In this document: piece after piece, positions 20,665 to 30,939 of the stretch
Numbering within the stretch: position 1 is the stretch's first letter
How the letters are laid out: every line of letters begins with the position of its first letter
Source of the DNA: Juglans regia
Lineage: Eukaryota > Streptophyta > Magnoliopsida > Fagales > Juglandaceae
Direction: 5' to 3'
Length of the DNA stretch: 64,000 nucleotides
Assembly (NCBI RefSeq): GCF_001411555.2
Contig: NC_049912.1
Span: 18,894,341 to 18,958,340, forward strand
Position numbers and translations under genes: made by a program
Notes under the pieces: model-generated
What the model was told of the DNA's origin: nothing
What the model saw: the letters and a program-made list of their open reading frames with translations, nothing else
The model's database searches: none

Positions 20665-21175
20665 TGTTACACAACGGGCTAGGGGCAGAGAAGTGAAGAG
20701 GAGATGCGCAGCAGGGGAGGGGCGCACGAAGTGTATGAAGAAATGTGAGGAATTGGGAAAGAAGAGATCGACCGAACCCTAGAATGTTTAAGTGTGATTA
20801 TGGGCTTCAGATTATGGGCTTCATGGGCCAGATGGAAGGAATGGTCTCGAGCTTCAGTTTTACAAGGAACATGGGATGGAAGCTTCACCTACTGGGCCAT
20901 TGTTATTTTCTTTTCTTTCAGATGTATTAGCTATAGCCCATGAAATGTTCAAGGGCAGTTTAGTCATTTCTTGCTTTTAGTACTATTTAGGTCTGTCACT
21001 CTGACAAAGTTAGTTATGCAAATAATCCAAAATATTCTGTACTCTTTGAATTTGGAGGAGCCTCCCTCGAAGCAAGCCTCACTTTCATCTTTATCAATAT
21101 ACATATTCGCATTTTTAGTATCATTTCTCATTCATCTATCTTATTACATTCATCTACTACAATTAATCTTTTAGT
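20665..21175 (+). mobile_element. 3' LTR of the host gypsy element
   Basis: Starts TGTTACACAACGGGC after a polypurine tract. It is homologous to the minus-strand LTR at 498-956 but with small insertions (for example a duplicated ATTATGGGCTTC). Homology stops at ATTAAT near 21170. Divergence between the two copies is much larger than between the LTRs of the young element, so this is an old insertion. Confidence 0.75.
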
Positions 21176-21750
21176 TAGGTTATCATGTACTATCTTTTAA
21201 TTTTTTCAGATTTTGTATAGCTGAATTATTGCCTCTTGCGTGCGCAACAGGACAACACCGTACCGGAGATGTCCCCAGCAATGGGAAAGTATGCAGGGTC
21301 TGTGTATAAAACTTGCCCATTTATTCGAGCTTTTTCTATTCATTAATGTCATCGCTATATTTTTTATTATTTTTTATTTTTTAAAAATAATTTTGATTTT
21401 ATTTTTTTTAAATAATTAAATTCTTCTACTCATTATTTATATATTATATATTTAATAAAATAAAAATAATAAAAAAAATGGTGTGTAATGTGTGAATATT
21501 ATGAATTGAATTTATCTCTTCAATTTTGTAAGCGATTTATTTCTGGAAGAAGAAACGACCACTTTAATTCCCTCTTCTAATTAAAGCCAAAGCTCAGCTT
21601 TTATTCAGTAATAATAATAACAGTATTATAATTATAATAAGAATAAGAATACCTCAAATACAAATAAAGCAAACAAAATAAAAACATAATTCACCACATA
21701 CATATATTCATTGCTACAAAACTTAGACTGGAAATAGGGATAGCTCTAAG
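21176..21750. other. Unannotated AT-rich spacer
   Basis: No convincing gene or repeat structure was seen. A GC-richer patch at 21235-21330 (TGCGTGCGCAACAGGACAAC...) could be a small exon or repeat remnant, but it gives no recognisable protein. Confidence 0.4.
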
Positions 21751-21752
21751 GG

Positions 21753-21920
21753 CAAGTTTGGGATGAGATAAGAATTTTATGTTTTATTTTAGTGTTTAAA
21801 ATATTATGTTTTAGTATTATTATTGTATTAGAATTTGAAAAAATTGAATTGTTTATTATATTTTATATAGAGATTTAAAAAATGTGTAATGATGAGATGA
21901 AAAATTTATAATTATTTCCA
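21753..21920 (-). mobile_element. MITE, CTCATCTCAT family, truncating the P450 relic
   Basis: Begins GGGCAAGTTTGGGATGAGAT, closely matching the element at 34889-35098, and runs to ATGATGAGATGAAAAATTT. The cytochrome P450 homology on the minus strand ends where this sequence begins. Confidence 0.6.
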
Positions 21921-22482
21921 AGCTCATATCCTCGATTTTCACTCCATCTTCGAGCTTCCAATCGAAGTGGTGAATAAGAGAACCTAACATCAGGTGGAGT
22001 ATTCTCGTCGCCAAAGGATAACAAGGACATATTCTTCTTCCACCATCAAATAGTATAAGCTCAAAGTTCCGACCTTTAACATCAATATCAGAGATTCCAA
22101 GAACCTCTCTGGCATAAATGAACTTGCATTTTCCCATAAGCTCGGGTCTTGGCCTATGGCCCATGCATTCACTAGCAATTGTGCACCCTCTGGGATAACA
22201 TAGCCGCTGATTTCTACATCTGCATCGGCTTTTCTAGGTAGTAAAAATGGAATTGTTGGGTGCAGTCTGAACGTTTCTTTGACTATGGCTTGTAAGTAAG
22301 GTAACCGTGCAATATCCGATTCCTCTATTTGGTTGCCTTTCTCAATTACCTACTTCAGCTCTTCTTTGGCTTTCGACAACGCCTCTGGGTTTTGGAATAG
22401 TTATGCCATTGCCTATTCCACTGTGGTTGCAGTTGTCTCGGTGCCCGCAACAAATAGGTCCTAATCCAAAACATCATCCCAA
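21915..22482 (-). pseudogene. Cytochrome P450 relic, CYP76-like, C-terminal part
   Basis: On the minus strand the P450 landmarks appear in order. The I-helix motif AGTETT is near 22450, the ExxR motif is in KETFRLHP, and then come [19 protein letters not shown] and PERF. The heme-binding loop [10 protein letters not shown] follows, then the typical [17 protein letters not shown] end. Stops interrupt the I-helix region, and one frameshift lies after PERF (near 22080). In the heme loop the cysteine is kept, but the usual glycine two residues after it is a cysteine. The N-terminal exon is absent: homology stops at a poly(A/T) tract near 22482. The C terminus is cut by a MITE. CYP76 enzymes are ER-bound monooxygenases of terpenoid and related metabolism. 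This copy cannot make one. Confidence 0.85.
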
Positions 22483-22552
22483 AAAAAAAAAAAAAATTTG
22501 AAAAATCTTCTTTCCATATTACAATGGATGAAGATGTTAGTTTTAGGCATAG

Positions 22553-22755
22553 ATTATATGAACCATCTCAATTCCTTTAATCTTATCTCATTTAATAATT
22601 ATAATATTTTTAAATTATCACGTAAATATAATAAATAATTCAATTTTTTTAAATTTTAAAATAAAAATAATATTAAAAAATAATATTCTAACAATATTTT
22701 ATCTAACTTTCAACTTTCATATCATCTTATCTCATATGTTTAACCAAACGAGTAG
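22553..22755 (+). mobile_element. MITE, CTCATCTCAT family
   Basis: Left end CATCTCAATTCCTTTAATCTTATCTCAT, shared AATAATATTAAAAAATAATATTC core, right end ATCTCATATGTTTAACCAAACGAG. Decayed but clearly of the family. Confidence 0.6.
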
Positions 22756-22783
22756 CAGAACTCATTTAATAACGATAACTAGG

Positions 22784-22950
22784 GCTATAAAAATAAACCA
22801 GAGAAGCGGCCCATCCCGGTTGGTTCGGTCCAATTCTAGACCGGTTCGGTTTGGATTAGTTCCTCCATTTTAAAAATTGGTCAAAACCAGTTCCGATTTT
22901 AGGTTTTCTGGCACCAAACCGGTTCATATATATATATATATATATATTTA
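22784..22950 (+). mobile_element. hAT-1-type terminus fragment
   Basis: Begins near AGGGCTATAAAAATAAACC and continues with a cluster of CCGGTT/ACCGG motifs and the phrase CCAAACCGGTTCATATAT. This parallels the left 130 bp of hAT-1 (2101-2230). No right end was found, so it is a truncated or solo terminus. An (AT)n run ends it. Confidence 0.55.
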
Positions 22951-23639
22951 TGTTTTTTAATTAATTTTTTTTTATATAATATCTTATATATAATAAGTGC
23001 CAATAAGTAGGAAGGGCTTCGTTCATTTTTTCCATTTTTGTCCTTCATTTGGTATTTTTTTCCATTTCTGTACCTCTTGTCATTCTTAGTCTATTTACGA
23101 TTTTATCCTTTTTGTCCTTATTTTTGTTCTTCTTGAATTCCTGTGTTTTCATTTTATCAAATTCTAAATTTTTCTTCTCCCGTTTTCCACCGCCTTCTCG
23201 AATTCCTTTTTTTTTTTCTTCATCTTATCAGATTCTAGATTTATTTTTCCCCCATTTCCCACCGGCTCCATTTTCTATTCATTTTTCTGCTCTGTCCTCA
23301 GTTCTCCTATGTTCTGGATTTTGGTTCTACCATATTCTTTCCTAGTTCTTATCCTTCTGCCAAATTCGTTTCCAAATGTTATTCTTTTCATCGCCGCTTG
23401 AACCAACTTATTTTGAATATAAAATCATATTTATTTCTAGTTATTATCCTATGTTCTGCATGAAGCAACCTAACATAACCACAAAGAGTGATGAGCACAG
23501 CGTTGCCGTGCTTAGAGGTTTCATGTGCACCATTTTGGTGGTTGACGGTGGGGCTACTCGAGTTGGTGAGTGAGACTCACAGTGATGGGTCTGAGCAATG
23601 GAGGCTCACCAAGCTGCCTCCGGTAAGGGTATTAGCTGG
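22950..23639. other. No recognised feature
   Basis: T-rich sequence with open frames (23049-23345 and others) of low complexity. A patch at 23460-23640 is of more balanced composition, but its translation is not recognised. Confidence 0.35.
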
Positions 23640-25018
23640 TGATGAGTGTACGAAAATACACTCTAAATACTCTATTATTGGACTAAAATATTAATAAAAA
23701 TTATTGGAATTAATGTGTATTCTTGAATTGAGTTTCTATTTACTTTGAAATACTCCTAAGCATATTTTTATGTTTAATTTCAAAGTCTATAAAAGAGCAA
23801 GTCCAAACCCATTCAAATTCAAAGGACTTTCAAGTGGACAAGATGTTGGAACAACCTAAGAACTTTCAACGAGTGTAGGACTCTTCAAATAAGGATAATG
23901 ATGGGGTTTGAGAGTAATTCGGATCAGAATCCAAAATGCGCTAGGAGACATAATGGACATACTTTAGTATTTTAATCATAACTTTCCACTCAAATATCGG
24001 ATTGATACGATTCTTGATGCGTTGGAAATCTATCTCAAAGGGCTACAAAGTTATCTCTAATAAGGATTTCCAACTTCAAACTCTTGAAGCGCGTACGTGA
24101 CTGCCAAGTTGACACTTAAAATTTAGACAATTTTGTATGTGGGAATATGAAAACATTAGGGTTTCTTTCCTATCCTATTTAAGCATATCATTAGCACGAA
24201 ATTGGAGAGTTCACAAGAGGGGAGATGACTCGGTTTGAAAAAGGAATATCTGACATTAATTTTCATGGTTGCCATTTGCTCTATTTTTCTCTTGAGATTT
24301 TTGTTGTCCATTATATTTATGGGTAACTAAATTCTCAAGTAGGACTACGGAAGAACTTGCACACTAGATGGTATTTTTAATTTATTTTTAATTTATGTAT
24401 TTGATTTTTAATTACTAAAACTCTTTTGTTTTATCATTCTCAATTCATTGTTGATATTTTCTTCTCCGAATAATCATAGAATTTATTTTGTTTATGGATT
24501 CAGTCATATTTTTTCTATTGAATGGATTAGCTCTTTGATTATATTTGGATCAATTATTTATCTATATTGATTTAATTCTTTGTTGCAATATCGTTTCCTG
24601 AGTATATTGTCATCGTTAGATTTTCTTAATGGTGATAATAATATACGTATTTTAAAAGTAGTGAATGATTTTTCAAAGTGTTACATTTGGTTTAATCTTG
24701 CTTTATAAATCTATACCTTCCGATTGTGAATATTAAGAATTGAGTTCCCAATTGAGTTATTCAATGAATTAAGAATAATTAAAATACCATATTTGTGCAA
24801 AGGATTCCCGACGCTATACTGTTTGTCAAACTTGAGTACTTTTTTCGTTAGTCACTTTACTTCACTTTAATTTACATTTAAAATTAATTTTTGTTCTCCA
24901 TTAATCATTTAATCTATTTCTTTAGTTTCTTTGTTCCTTCTACAATTTTTTTAATTTGTCTCTCTGTGGAATCAACACCCCAAAGTTGTGCTACAACTAC
25001 TGCATTATTCTTTGGTCA
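23640..25018 (+). mobile_element. 5' LTR of the Athila-like element
   Basis: Assigned because it starts TG, ends CA and stops 11 bp before the primer-binding-like site. Its last 100 bp (TCTCTGTGGAATCAACACCCC ...) have the look of Athila-type LTR ends. It is AT-rich without coding potential. The left boundary is less certain than the right. Confidence 0.55.
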
Positions 25019-25029
25019 TAATCAAATTT

Positions 25030-25046
25030 TGGAACCATTGCCGGGG
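25030..25046 (+). promoter_or_regulatory. Primer binding site, tRNA-Asp type, degraded
   Basis: TGGAACCATTGCCGGGG differs at three positions from TGGCGCCGTTGCCGGGG, the site commonly found after the 5' LTR in this gypsy group. Confidence 0.7.
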
Positions 25047-25190
25047 AGACGGTAGAAGAATTCTTAAATAGTTTTTCTTTCTAGCAGTTTATAAAGACGG
25101 TAACTTCGTTCATTCTTTTAACTTGCTGCATTATTTTTTTCTTCTTTTTTTTCATAGTATTTTTATTCTTTTAGTATTTTGTTATCTTGC

Positions 25191-26585
25191 ATGCACAAAT
25201 ATAAAGACATCTTGGGTAGATTTGCTTGTAGGCATGTGGAAGAGTTAGAATCAAATTTTTTAAATCTTTTATTTGACAATTCATCTAGTCCCAAAGAAAT
25301 GAGTGAACACGATGATCAAACCATTAGAACTCTTCATGATTACCTCCACCCTACACGCACAACCACACCATCATGCATCATGTTTCCAGCTAATACTTGC
25401 AAACTGGATTTTAAAAGAGGGATGATATAGTTACTCCCTACTTTTCATGGCTTAGAAAATGAAAATCCATATGTGCACATTAGGGAGTTTGAGGAAGTAG
25501 TTGCGACTTTTCATAGTCAAAATGCAATTGATGACGTTGTGAGACTTAAGTTCTTTCCTTTCTCTTTGAATGATAGAGCTAAGAGTTGGCTATACTCACT
25601 GAGACCTCGATCTATAGGGTCATGGAATGAGACGACTCAGTTCTTTTTTAATAAATATTTTTTTCAACATAAGACTAATGCTCTAAAAAGGCAAATCTCC
25701 ACCTTTGCAGAAAAGGACATTAAAACTTTGTATCAGTCTTGGGAAATATTTAAGAAGTTGTTGAGTATGTGTCCTCACCATGTGTATGAGAATTGACGCT
25801 TAGTGAGCTATTTTTATGAGGGACTTACACCTAGAGAGTGCCAATTTGTGGAGATGATGTGTAATGGTGAGTTCTTATATAAAGATCCTGATAAGGTTAT
25901 AGAATACCTCAATGAACTTGTTGAAAAAACTCACACTTAGACTGGACCTAGTGCTACTGAGAGCACAAATAGGTCACGACCTGCAGGAACCCAAATGGTG
26001 GTGAAATTTACCATCTTAGGGAAGAGGATAGCCTAAAGGCTAAGGTTGAGATGCTTAGCAGGAGTTAGATGTGTTAAAGATTAAGGACTTAAAGCTAACA
26101 CACGTGACTAATCATGCAGAGTCTTTTGGATCATGTTTTGTGTGTGGCAGGGTAGATCACCTCGCCCAATAGTGTGTCACATTTGCTGAGATAAGAGAGA
26201 TGTATGAAGAATAATGTAATGCCTTAGGTATGTACAATAAGCATTTTACACATTTCTCTGATACCTATAATTTAGGATGGCGCAATCACCCCAATTTTAG
26301 CTGGAAGTCTGAAAACCAGCAGCCTGCACAACCCCCTAGATCATATCCAACACCATATCATGCACCTCCATCTTCTAGGAGTCCTTTAGAAGACACTTTG
26401 CACGCTTTTATTGAGGCACATGGTAAGACTAACCAAAAGTTTGAATATTTGATTACGCAGGTTAAAGAAAATAAGAAGATAAAAAGCCAAATGTCCAAAT
26501 TGATGAGCTTCTTGAGTGTGAATGAGCATGGCAAGTTCCCTTTTCAAGCTCAATCCAAACCCCACGGTCAACATATGGCTAAATG
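25191..26585 (+). pseudogene. Athila-like gag, broken
   Basis: The ATG at 25191 opens a frame that reaches the diagnostic HDYLHPTRTTTPSC segment. A stop at 25428-25430 is followed in frame by the gag core (YVHIREFEEVVATFHSQN, LKFFPFSLNDRAKSWL, FKKLLSMCPHH), which stops at 25796. A zinc-knuckle region (CFVCGRVDHLAQ, then a stop) lies near 26140. The frame 26230-26586 carries a proline-rich spacer and a coiled-coil-like tail. Gag coats the genomic RNA. At least four stops make this copy inactive. Confidence 0.8.
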
Positions 26586-26589
26586 AAAT

Positions 26590-27594
26590 TTGAAGGAGGT
26601 CAATGTCATTGTGACACAAAGTAGTATGTCCTCACACATCCTAACAACTGATAAGCCAGAGGATGTTAAAGAGAAACAAAGCAAGGATAGTGCTGAGTTG
26701 CCCAAAGAAGCCGAGGTAATCAAAAGCCCAGTTAAGGTACTATTTCCTCAAGCATTAAAATCTGGTATACGAATTTTGGATTCTAGCAATGAAATCTTGG
26801 AGAACCTCAGGCAGGTAAAAATCAATCTTCCTCTTTTGCATGTTATTAAACAAGTTCCTACTTATGCAAAAGTTCTCAAATATTTGTGTACAGTTAAGAG
26901 GAAGCACCATGTTAAGAAGACAGCATTTCTAACAGAGCAAGTCAGTGCTCTAATTAAGCAGCGAATTCCTCGTAAGTACAAAGATTCTAGTTGTCCAACC
27001 ATTGTATGTAATATTGGGAATCATGAGTTTGGACAAACGTTGATAGATTTAGGAGCTAGTGTAAATTTGATGTCTTATTCCATTTATTTGCAGCTTGGTT
27101 TGGGTGAAATTAAGCCTACTTCTGTTGTGCTTCAATTGACTGATCGTTCAGTTAAGAAACCTAGAGGGATAGTTGAAGATATTTTGATCCAAATTGAAAA
27201 GTTTTACTACCCTGTTAATTTTTTAATTTTGGATACTCAATCCGTTGTTGACTTCGACTCTAAGATTTCTTTCATATTAGGTAGACATTTCCTTACTACT
27301 GCTAATACACTTTTAAACTACAGAAATGAGCTGATGAAACTATCTTTTGAAAACATGATCATGGAGGTCAACATTTTTCACATCAATAACCAGCCTAGGG
27401 AGGATGACGAGTGCCACCAAACATACATGATTGACACACTCATAGACAAAGGAGTTCACACAACTCATGATTCTGATTCCCTTGAATATTTTCTTCTTAA
27501 TTATGAGTTTAATACTATGAATGATTCATCTGATGCTGTTGATGTTTGTGCTATTTCTGATGAACCTCAGGATTATGGCCCACATATTTGGTAA
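26590..27594 (+). CDS. Athila-like retropepsin region, frame intact
   Basis: An open frame of 334 codons. It contains a gag-to-protease linker with a stretch of helical character, then LDSSNEILENLRQVKINLPL and VPTYAKVLKYLCTVKR, which are typical of the region before the protease. The retropepsin follows, with active-site motif DLGASVNLMS (about residues 153-162), and the ILGRHFLTTANTL block (about 229-241). The usual active-site tripeptide in these proteases is DLG/DTG followed by AS, so catalysis is not excluded. No ATG is certain as the natural start because this is normally part of a gag-pol polyprotein. Most of pol is deleted after it. Confidence 0.75.
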   Translation: MKEVNVIVTQSSMSSHILTTDKPEDVKEKQSKDSAELPKEAEVIKSPVKVLFPQALKSGIRILDSSNEILENLRQVKINLPLLHVIKQVPTYAKVLKYLCTVKRKHHVKKTAFLTEQVSALIKQRIPRKYKDSSCPTIVCNIGNHEFGQTLIDLGASVNLMSYSIYLQLGLGEIKPTSVVLQLTDRSVKKPRGIVEDILIQIEKFYYPVNFLILDTQSVVDFDSKISFILGRHFLTTANTLLNYRNELMKLSFENMIMEVNIFHINNQPREDDECHQTYMIDTLIDKGVHTTHDSDSLEYFLLNYEFNTMNDSSDAVDVCAISDEPQDYGPHIW

Positions 27595-27666
27595 TCGAAA
27601 TTTGAGGAGCTGTCTAAGAAAAGTGAAAAGCAGACTCCTTCAAGCATGGATAGTCCCAAATTGTAA

Positions 27667-28122
27667 TTGAAGTCATTGCCCTCAGATCTTAAGCATGCAT
27701 TTCTCAGCCGAGGTGACATTTTTCCTATTAGTATTTTTTCGAAATTAAATGTTGGTAAGCATAAAAAATTTAAGTTGACCGAGTTGGAGGAGTTGAGAAA
27801 TGATACTTATGAGAACTCTAAAATCTATAAAGCTAAAATGAAAGCATTTCATGATAAAAATATTAGTAGGAAGACGTTTAAGCCTAATGACCTAGTGTTA
27901 TTATATGATTCTAGAGTCCATAAACACCTAGGAAAACTTAGGTCTAGGTGGACTGATCCTATTGTAGTAAAAATTATTTTTGCAAATAGGGTGGTAGAAA
28001 TAAAAGACCTTAAGGATGGTCGGATTTTTAAAGTAAATGGTCAACGCCTTAAAATACTAATTGATAGGCAAGTTTCGAAAGTGGAAAATATTCCACTTGT
28101 GGATCTGGTCTATCAACATTGA
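27667..28122 (+). CDS. Athila-like pol remnant: RT leader fused to integrase C terminus
   Basis: The frame starts with LPSDLKHAFLSRGDIFPI, the linker that normally leads into reverse transcriptase. About 20 residues later it changes to KLTELEELRNDTYENSKIYK and LVLLYDSRVHKHLGKLRSRW, the C-terminal domain of Athila-type integrase. So a deletion removed RT, RNase H and the integrase core while leaving the frame open through VNGQRLK. The junction is near 27730-27760. It cannot encode an active polymerase or integrase. Confidence 0.75.
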   Translation: MKSLPSDLKHAFLSRGDIFPISIFSKLNVGKHKKFKLTELEELRNDTYENSKIYKAKMKAFHDKNISRKTFKPNDLVLLYDSRVHKHLGKLRSRWTDPIVVKIIFANRVVEIKDLKDGRIFKVNGQRLKILIDRQVSKVENIPLVDLVYQH

Positions 28123-29092
28123 CCACACCACGCAGATATCTTTTTCTTTATTTGTTTTGTTTTATTTTTGTTTTCTCTTATTTTCTTTCTTTTCCTTTTT
28201 GTTTACTATTGTTTCCTTTGTTTTTGTTTGCATATTAGTTTCATTTTATCATTTTAGGTTACCATCTTAGGTGCTTAGCGAGCTGCCCACGTCACTCATC
28301 ACGTGTATTATACCATTTTTAGTTATTTCTCATTCAAATTTGATTCTTAAATATTGAGGACAATGTTTCATTTAAGTTGAGGGGTAGTGGTGCAAATTCA
28401 ATATTTAAAATGCTTGTTGGGATTCTGTGACATATTTTCATGTGTTAAATTTTTTTTAATTTTGCATCACACGTGCATCTTTTTCACATGTGTACTCATT
28501 CTCATTCATAACCATTTTCTTGAATTCACCAAACTCACCATAATCATTTTTACTGAGGCATTCACAGAACCTCTAATGCACTCATCCAAGGTTTGTGGTA
28601 AGATGGTGGTTTGACACATGTAGCTAGAGAACTCTTTTACTTAAGTATTCATGTGAGTTTTAGAGAGGATTGAGAGCCTACAAATGCAGTAAATTGTGAT
28701 AAGCATTTATTGATCTGTTGAATTGGGCACTTCTTGTGAGAATATCATTACATGGTTTTGTGGTAAGATGGTGGATATACTTGAGATATGACCAACGTCA
28801 ACTTAAGATCAACGTTTGAGTCTTTCAAGCTAACCCTTTTCCATCATAGACCCCTAGTAGCCAACTTTGAGCAAAAAAACACATGTAGCTTTTTCTTTTC
28901 ATATGCCCACATTATCATTACCTCTCCACATTAGAGTATAACCTACACACTTATTTTTCCTACCCTTATTACTTCCAAGTGTGTATTAGATGTGAAATTC
29001 TTATTTCTTGCACGGAATTAACTCATTATGTAATACACACTTATTAAGTATGCATTACATAATTAATAAAAAATCAATTTCTTTTTTAATTT

Positions 29093-29820
29093 ACTCATTA
29101 ACTAAACTCAATTTTTGAATAAAAATTTTAAAAGATACATCTCCAGCATGTTCCATCAACTCAACTGCTGAATAACCAAATGTCTCTTCTGCTGCTTCAC
29201 CAAACATAGTAGCAGCTAGCTTTCTAGTATTATCGTCTAGTTCAACATATGCCCTAGTACTTTAAATGCATTGAATATATTATTTTCAATTTGAATAGTG
29301 TTAAATTTTAAATTAAATTAGATATCAATTATAAATTAAAATTGTAATATACATACCGTGGTTTGCAGACTCCTTGACTTTTGCAATATATACAAATGAA
29401 GCTTTCATTGTATATATATCAATTATTATATGATAGCAATGATTAGAGGAGAACCTGCTGGATAAAGAGTTGATTAGAAGATTTGGAGATATTGTTTACA
29501 GATGAATTTGCCTCTGAATTAATGACACAAACATCAACACCAAGAAGAACACATACTTCACAAGACAAATATTCTTCAATGATATCAAGATAATATCATA
29601 ATTCCATTGTCTCTTTGAACGAATGTTGTATGTATATTAGATATCATTGTTTAAATATCGAGCAATCGACGTAGTCATTTGATCACCAACATATGTATCG
29701 AAATCATAATCACCAAATGATGTGGAATCATTTATACGAGTAACGAATCGAGTTGCTTTTGGATGCTCTCTATTTAGCATATCTTTCTTTTTGTTTTCTA
29801 CAGATCTCTTCATTTTTCGC
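29093..29820 (-). pseudogene. Fragment resembling the replication protein A large-subunit C-terminal OB fold
   Basis: On the minus strand 29262-29093 translates as STRAYVELDDNTRKLAATMF, then GEAAEETFGYSAVELMEH, which fits the C-terminal DNA-binding fold of RPA1-like proteins. Upstream on the same strand, about 29400-29350, a CIYCKSQGVCKPR segment with cysteines could be the zinc-binding part of that fold, separated by an intron with GGTATGTA at its start. Further upstream a 58-codon frame (29813-29638) is not recognised. The pieces are short and interrupted. Such RPA-like pieces also travel in Helitrons, but no Helitron end was seen. Confidence 0.45.
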
Positions 29821-30903
29821 TTATGGTAAATCTCTATACATGATTATTTTTGCAAATTGTTTTCCATGATCTTCAAAAAATAGTTTACAAACTTAAATTT
29901 TATATAAATTTATATTTTCATTTGTAAATTTTTTTAAAAAATTATTTACAGAAACTTACCACTTCTTATTATGTTAATGAAGGAAATGATTGTTTCAACT
30001 ATTGGATACCGTTCTACACAAGCAAGATGAAAGAAATAAATAACAATTATTTCCTACGCTCAATTAAATAAATAATCAAATGATAAAATACTATGAAATT
30101 GGAATCTAACAAAAGCATATTTCAATATTACATACAAAAAATGTTTTAGAAACTATTTGTCAAACTTAATTCCCTATTCCAATCTTAATGTTTTATTTGG
30201 ATGTTATGATTTTTTAGTTTTTTTTTATTGTTGATTTTTTGGAAAAAGGGGATGGTTTGAGTCTTGGGGAAAGAGATCGATCAATGTGGCATGTGATTTG
30301 TGTCAGTCGGTTTCTTATTGTATCTAAATCATTAAGATTTACACATTTTTTTAATTTTTAATTATTATCTTTTAAAATTTTGTATCCTCCGATATATATA
30401 GGTTAAGTGTTTGGGTTTATATGTCAATGTGTCAAGTTGTGTGTCAGTGGATTTATATGAACTTAGCTAAAAAAAAGGTAGAAGTGCGTCAATCATTCAG
30501 AAATTTTTACTAAACAATCAATTCTTCATTTTTAATTGTTCATTTTGGATTTTTTCTTATTATTTGCTTAATTTGTTTCTTTTTTTTTTCTAGATTATAT
30601 ATATATATATATAAAGGGTTTATGTGTGTCAATCACATAAACATATAAACGCTGCTTCAAGTTTTATTAATGCATTACTAAATTTCAGAGAAAAAAAATA
30701 TAAATATTGCGTATTAATAATATCCTTCTGTATGTCAATTTCTCATTTCACTTCCATCTTCTCTCCGTTCCCTCTCTCTCTCTTCTATTTTTCTATCTCC
30801 TTTCTCGATTTTCCAAGCCTTCTCTTCTCTCTCATTTATGTTCTTCTCCCTTCAATCTTCATCCCTTAATCCCTCCCTCACTCTCTATTTCTTCCCAAAC
30901 CTA

Positions 30904-30939
<36 letters not shown>

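Larger units (their letters stand above)
1953..21175 (+). mobile_element. Old Ty3/gypsy element, 5' truncated, with three nested insertions
   Basis: After removing the insertions at 2101-7247, 9904-15604 and 16279-20582 (each plus one target-site copy), the remaining sequence reads in gypsy order. It goes gag with zinc knuckle, protease, reverse transcriptase, RNase H, integrase with its C-terminal end, polypurine tract AAAGGAGGGCGA (20651-20662) and 3' LTR (20665 to about 21175). The frame is broken by many stops and frameshifts. A stretch of RT N-terminal sequence is missing near 8340-8385. The element starts abruptly in mid-gag at about 1953, with no 5' LTR on this strand. It is the oldest layer of the nest. 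Confidence 0.85.
23640..28950 (+). mobile_element. Athila-like Ty3/gypsy element, internally deleted, lacking a 3' LTR
   Basis: Order: 5' LTR (about 23640-25018, TGATGAGTGTAC...GGTCA), primer-binding-like site (25030-25046), gag, aspartic protease, then a jump to the integrase C terminus, and a 3' conserved stretch (ATATTGAGGACAATG ... AAGTTGAGGGGTAG, about 28355-28390). RT, RNase H and the integrase core are missing. No second copy of the LTR start was found downstream, so the 3' end is truncated or lost; the right limit given is approximate. Confidence 0.75.

Noticed and set aside
23049..23345. Plus-strand frame rich in F, S and L, considered as a membrane protein
   Set aside because: It is T-rich low-complexity DNA without codon structure or neighbours that support a gene.
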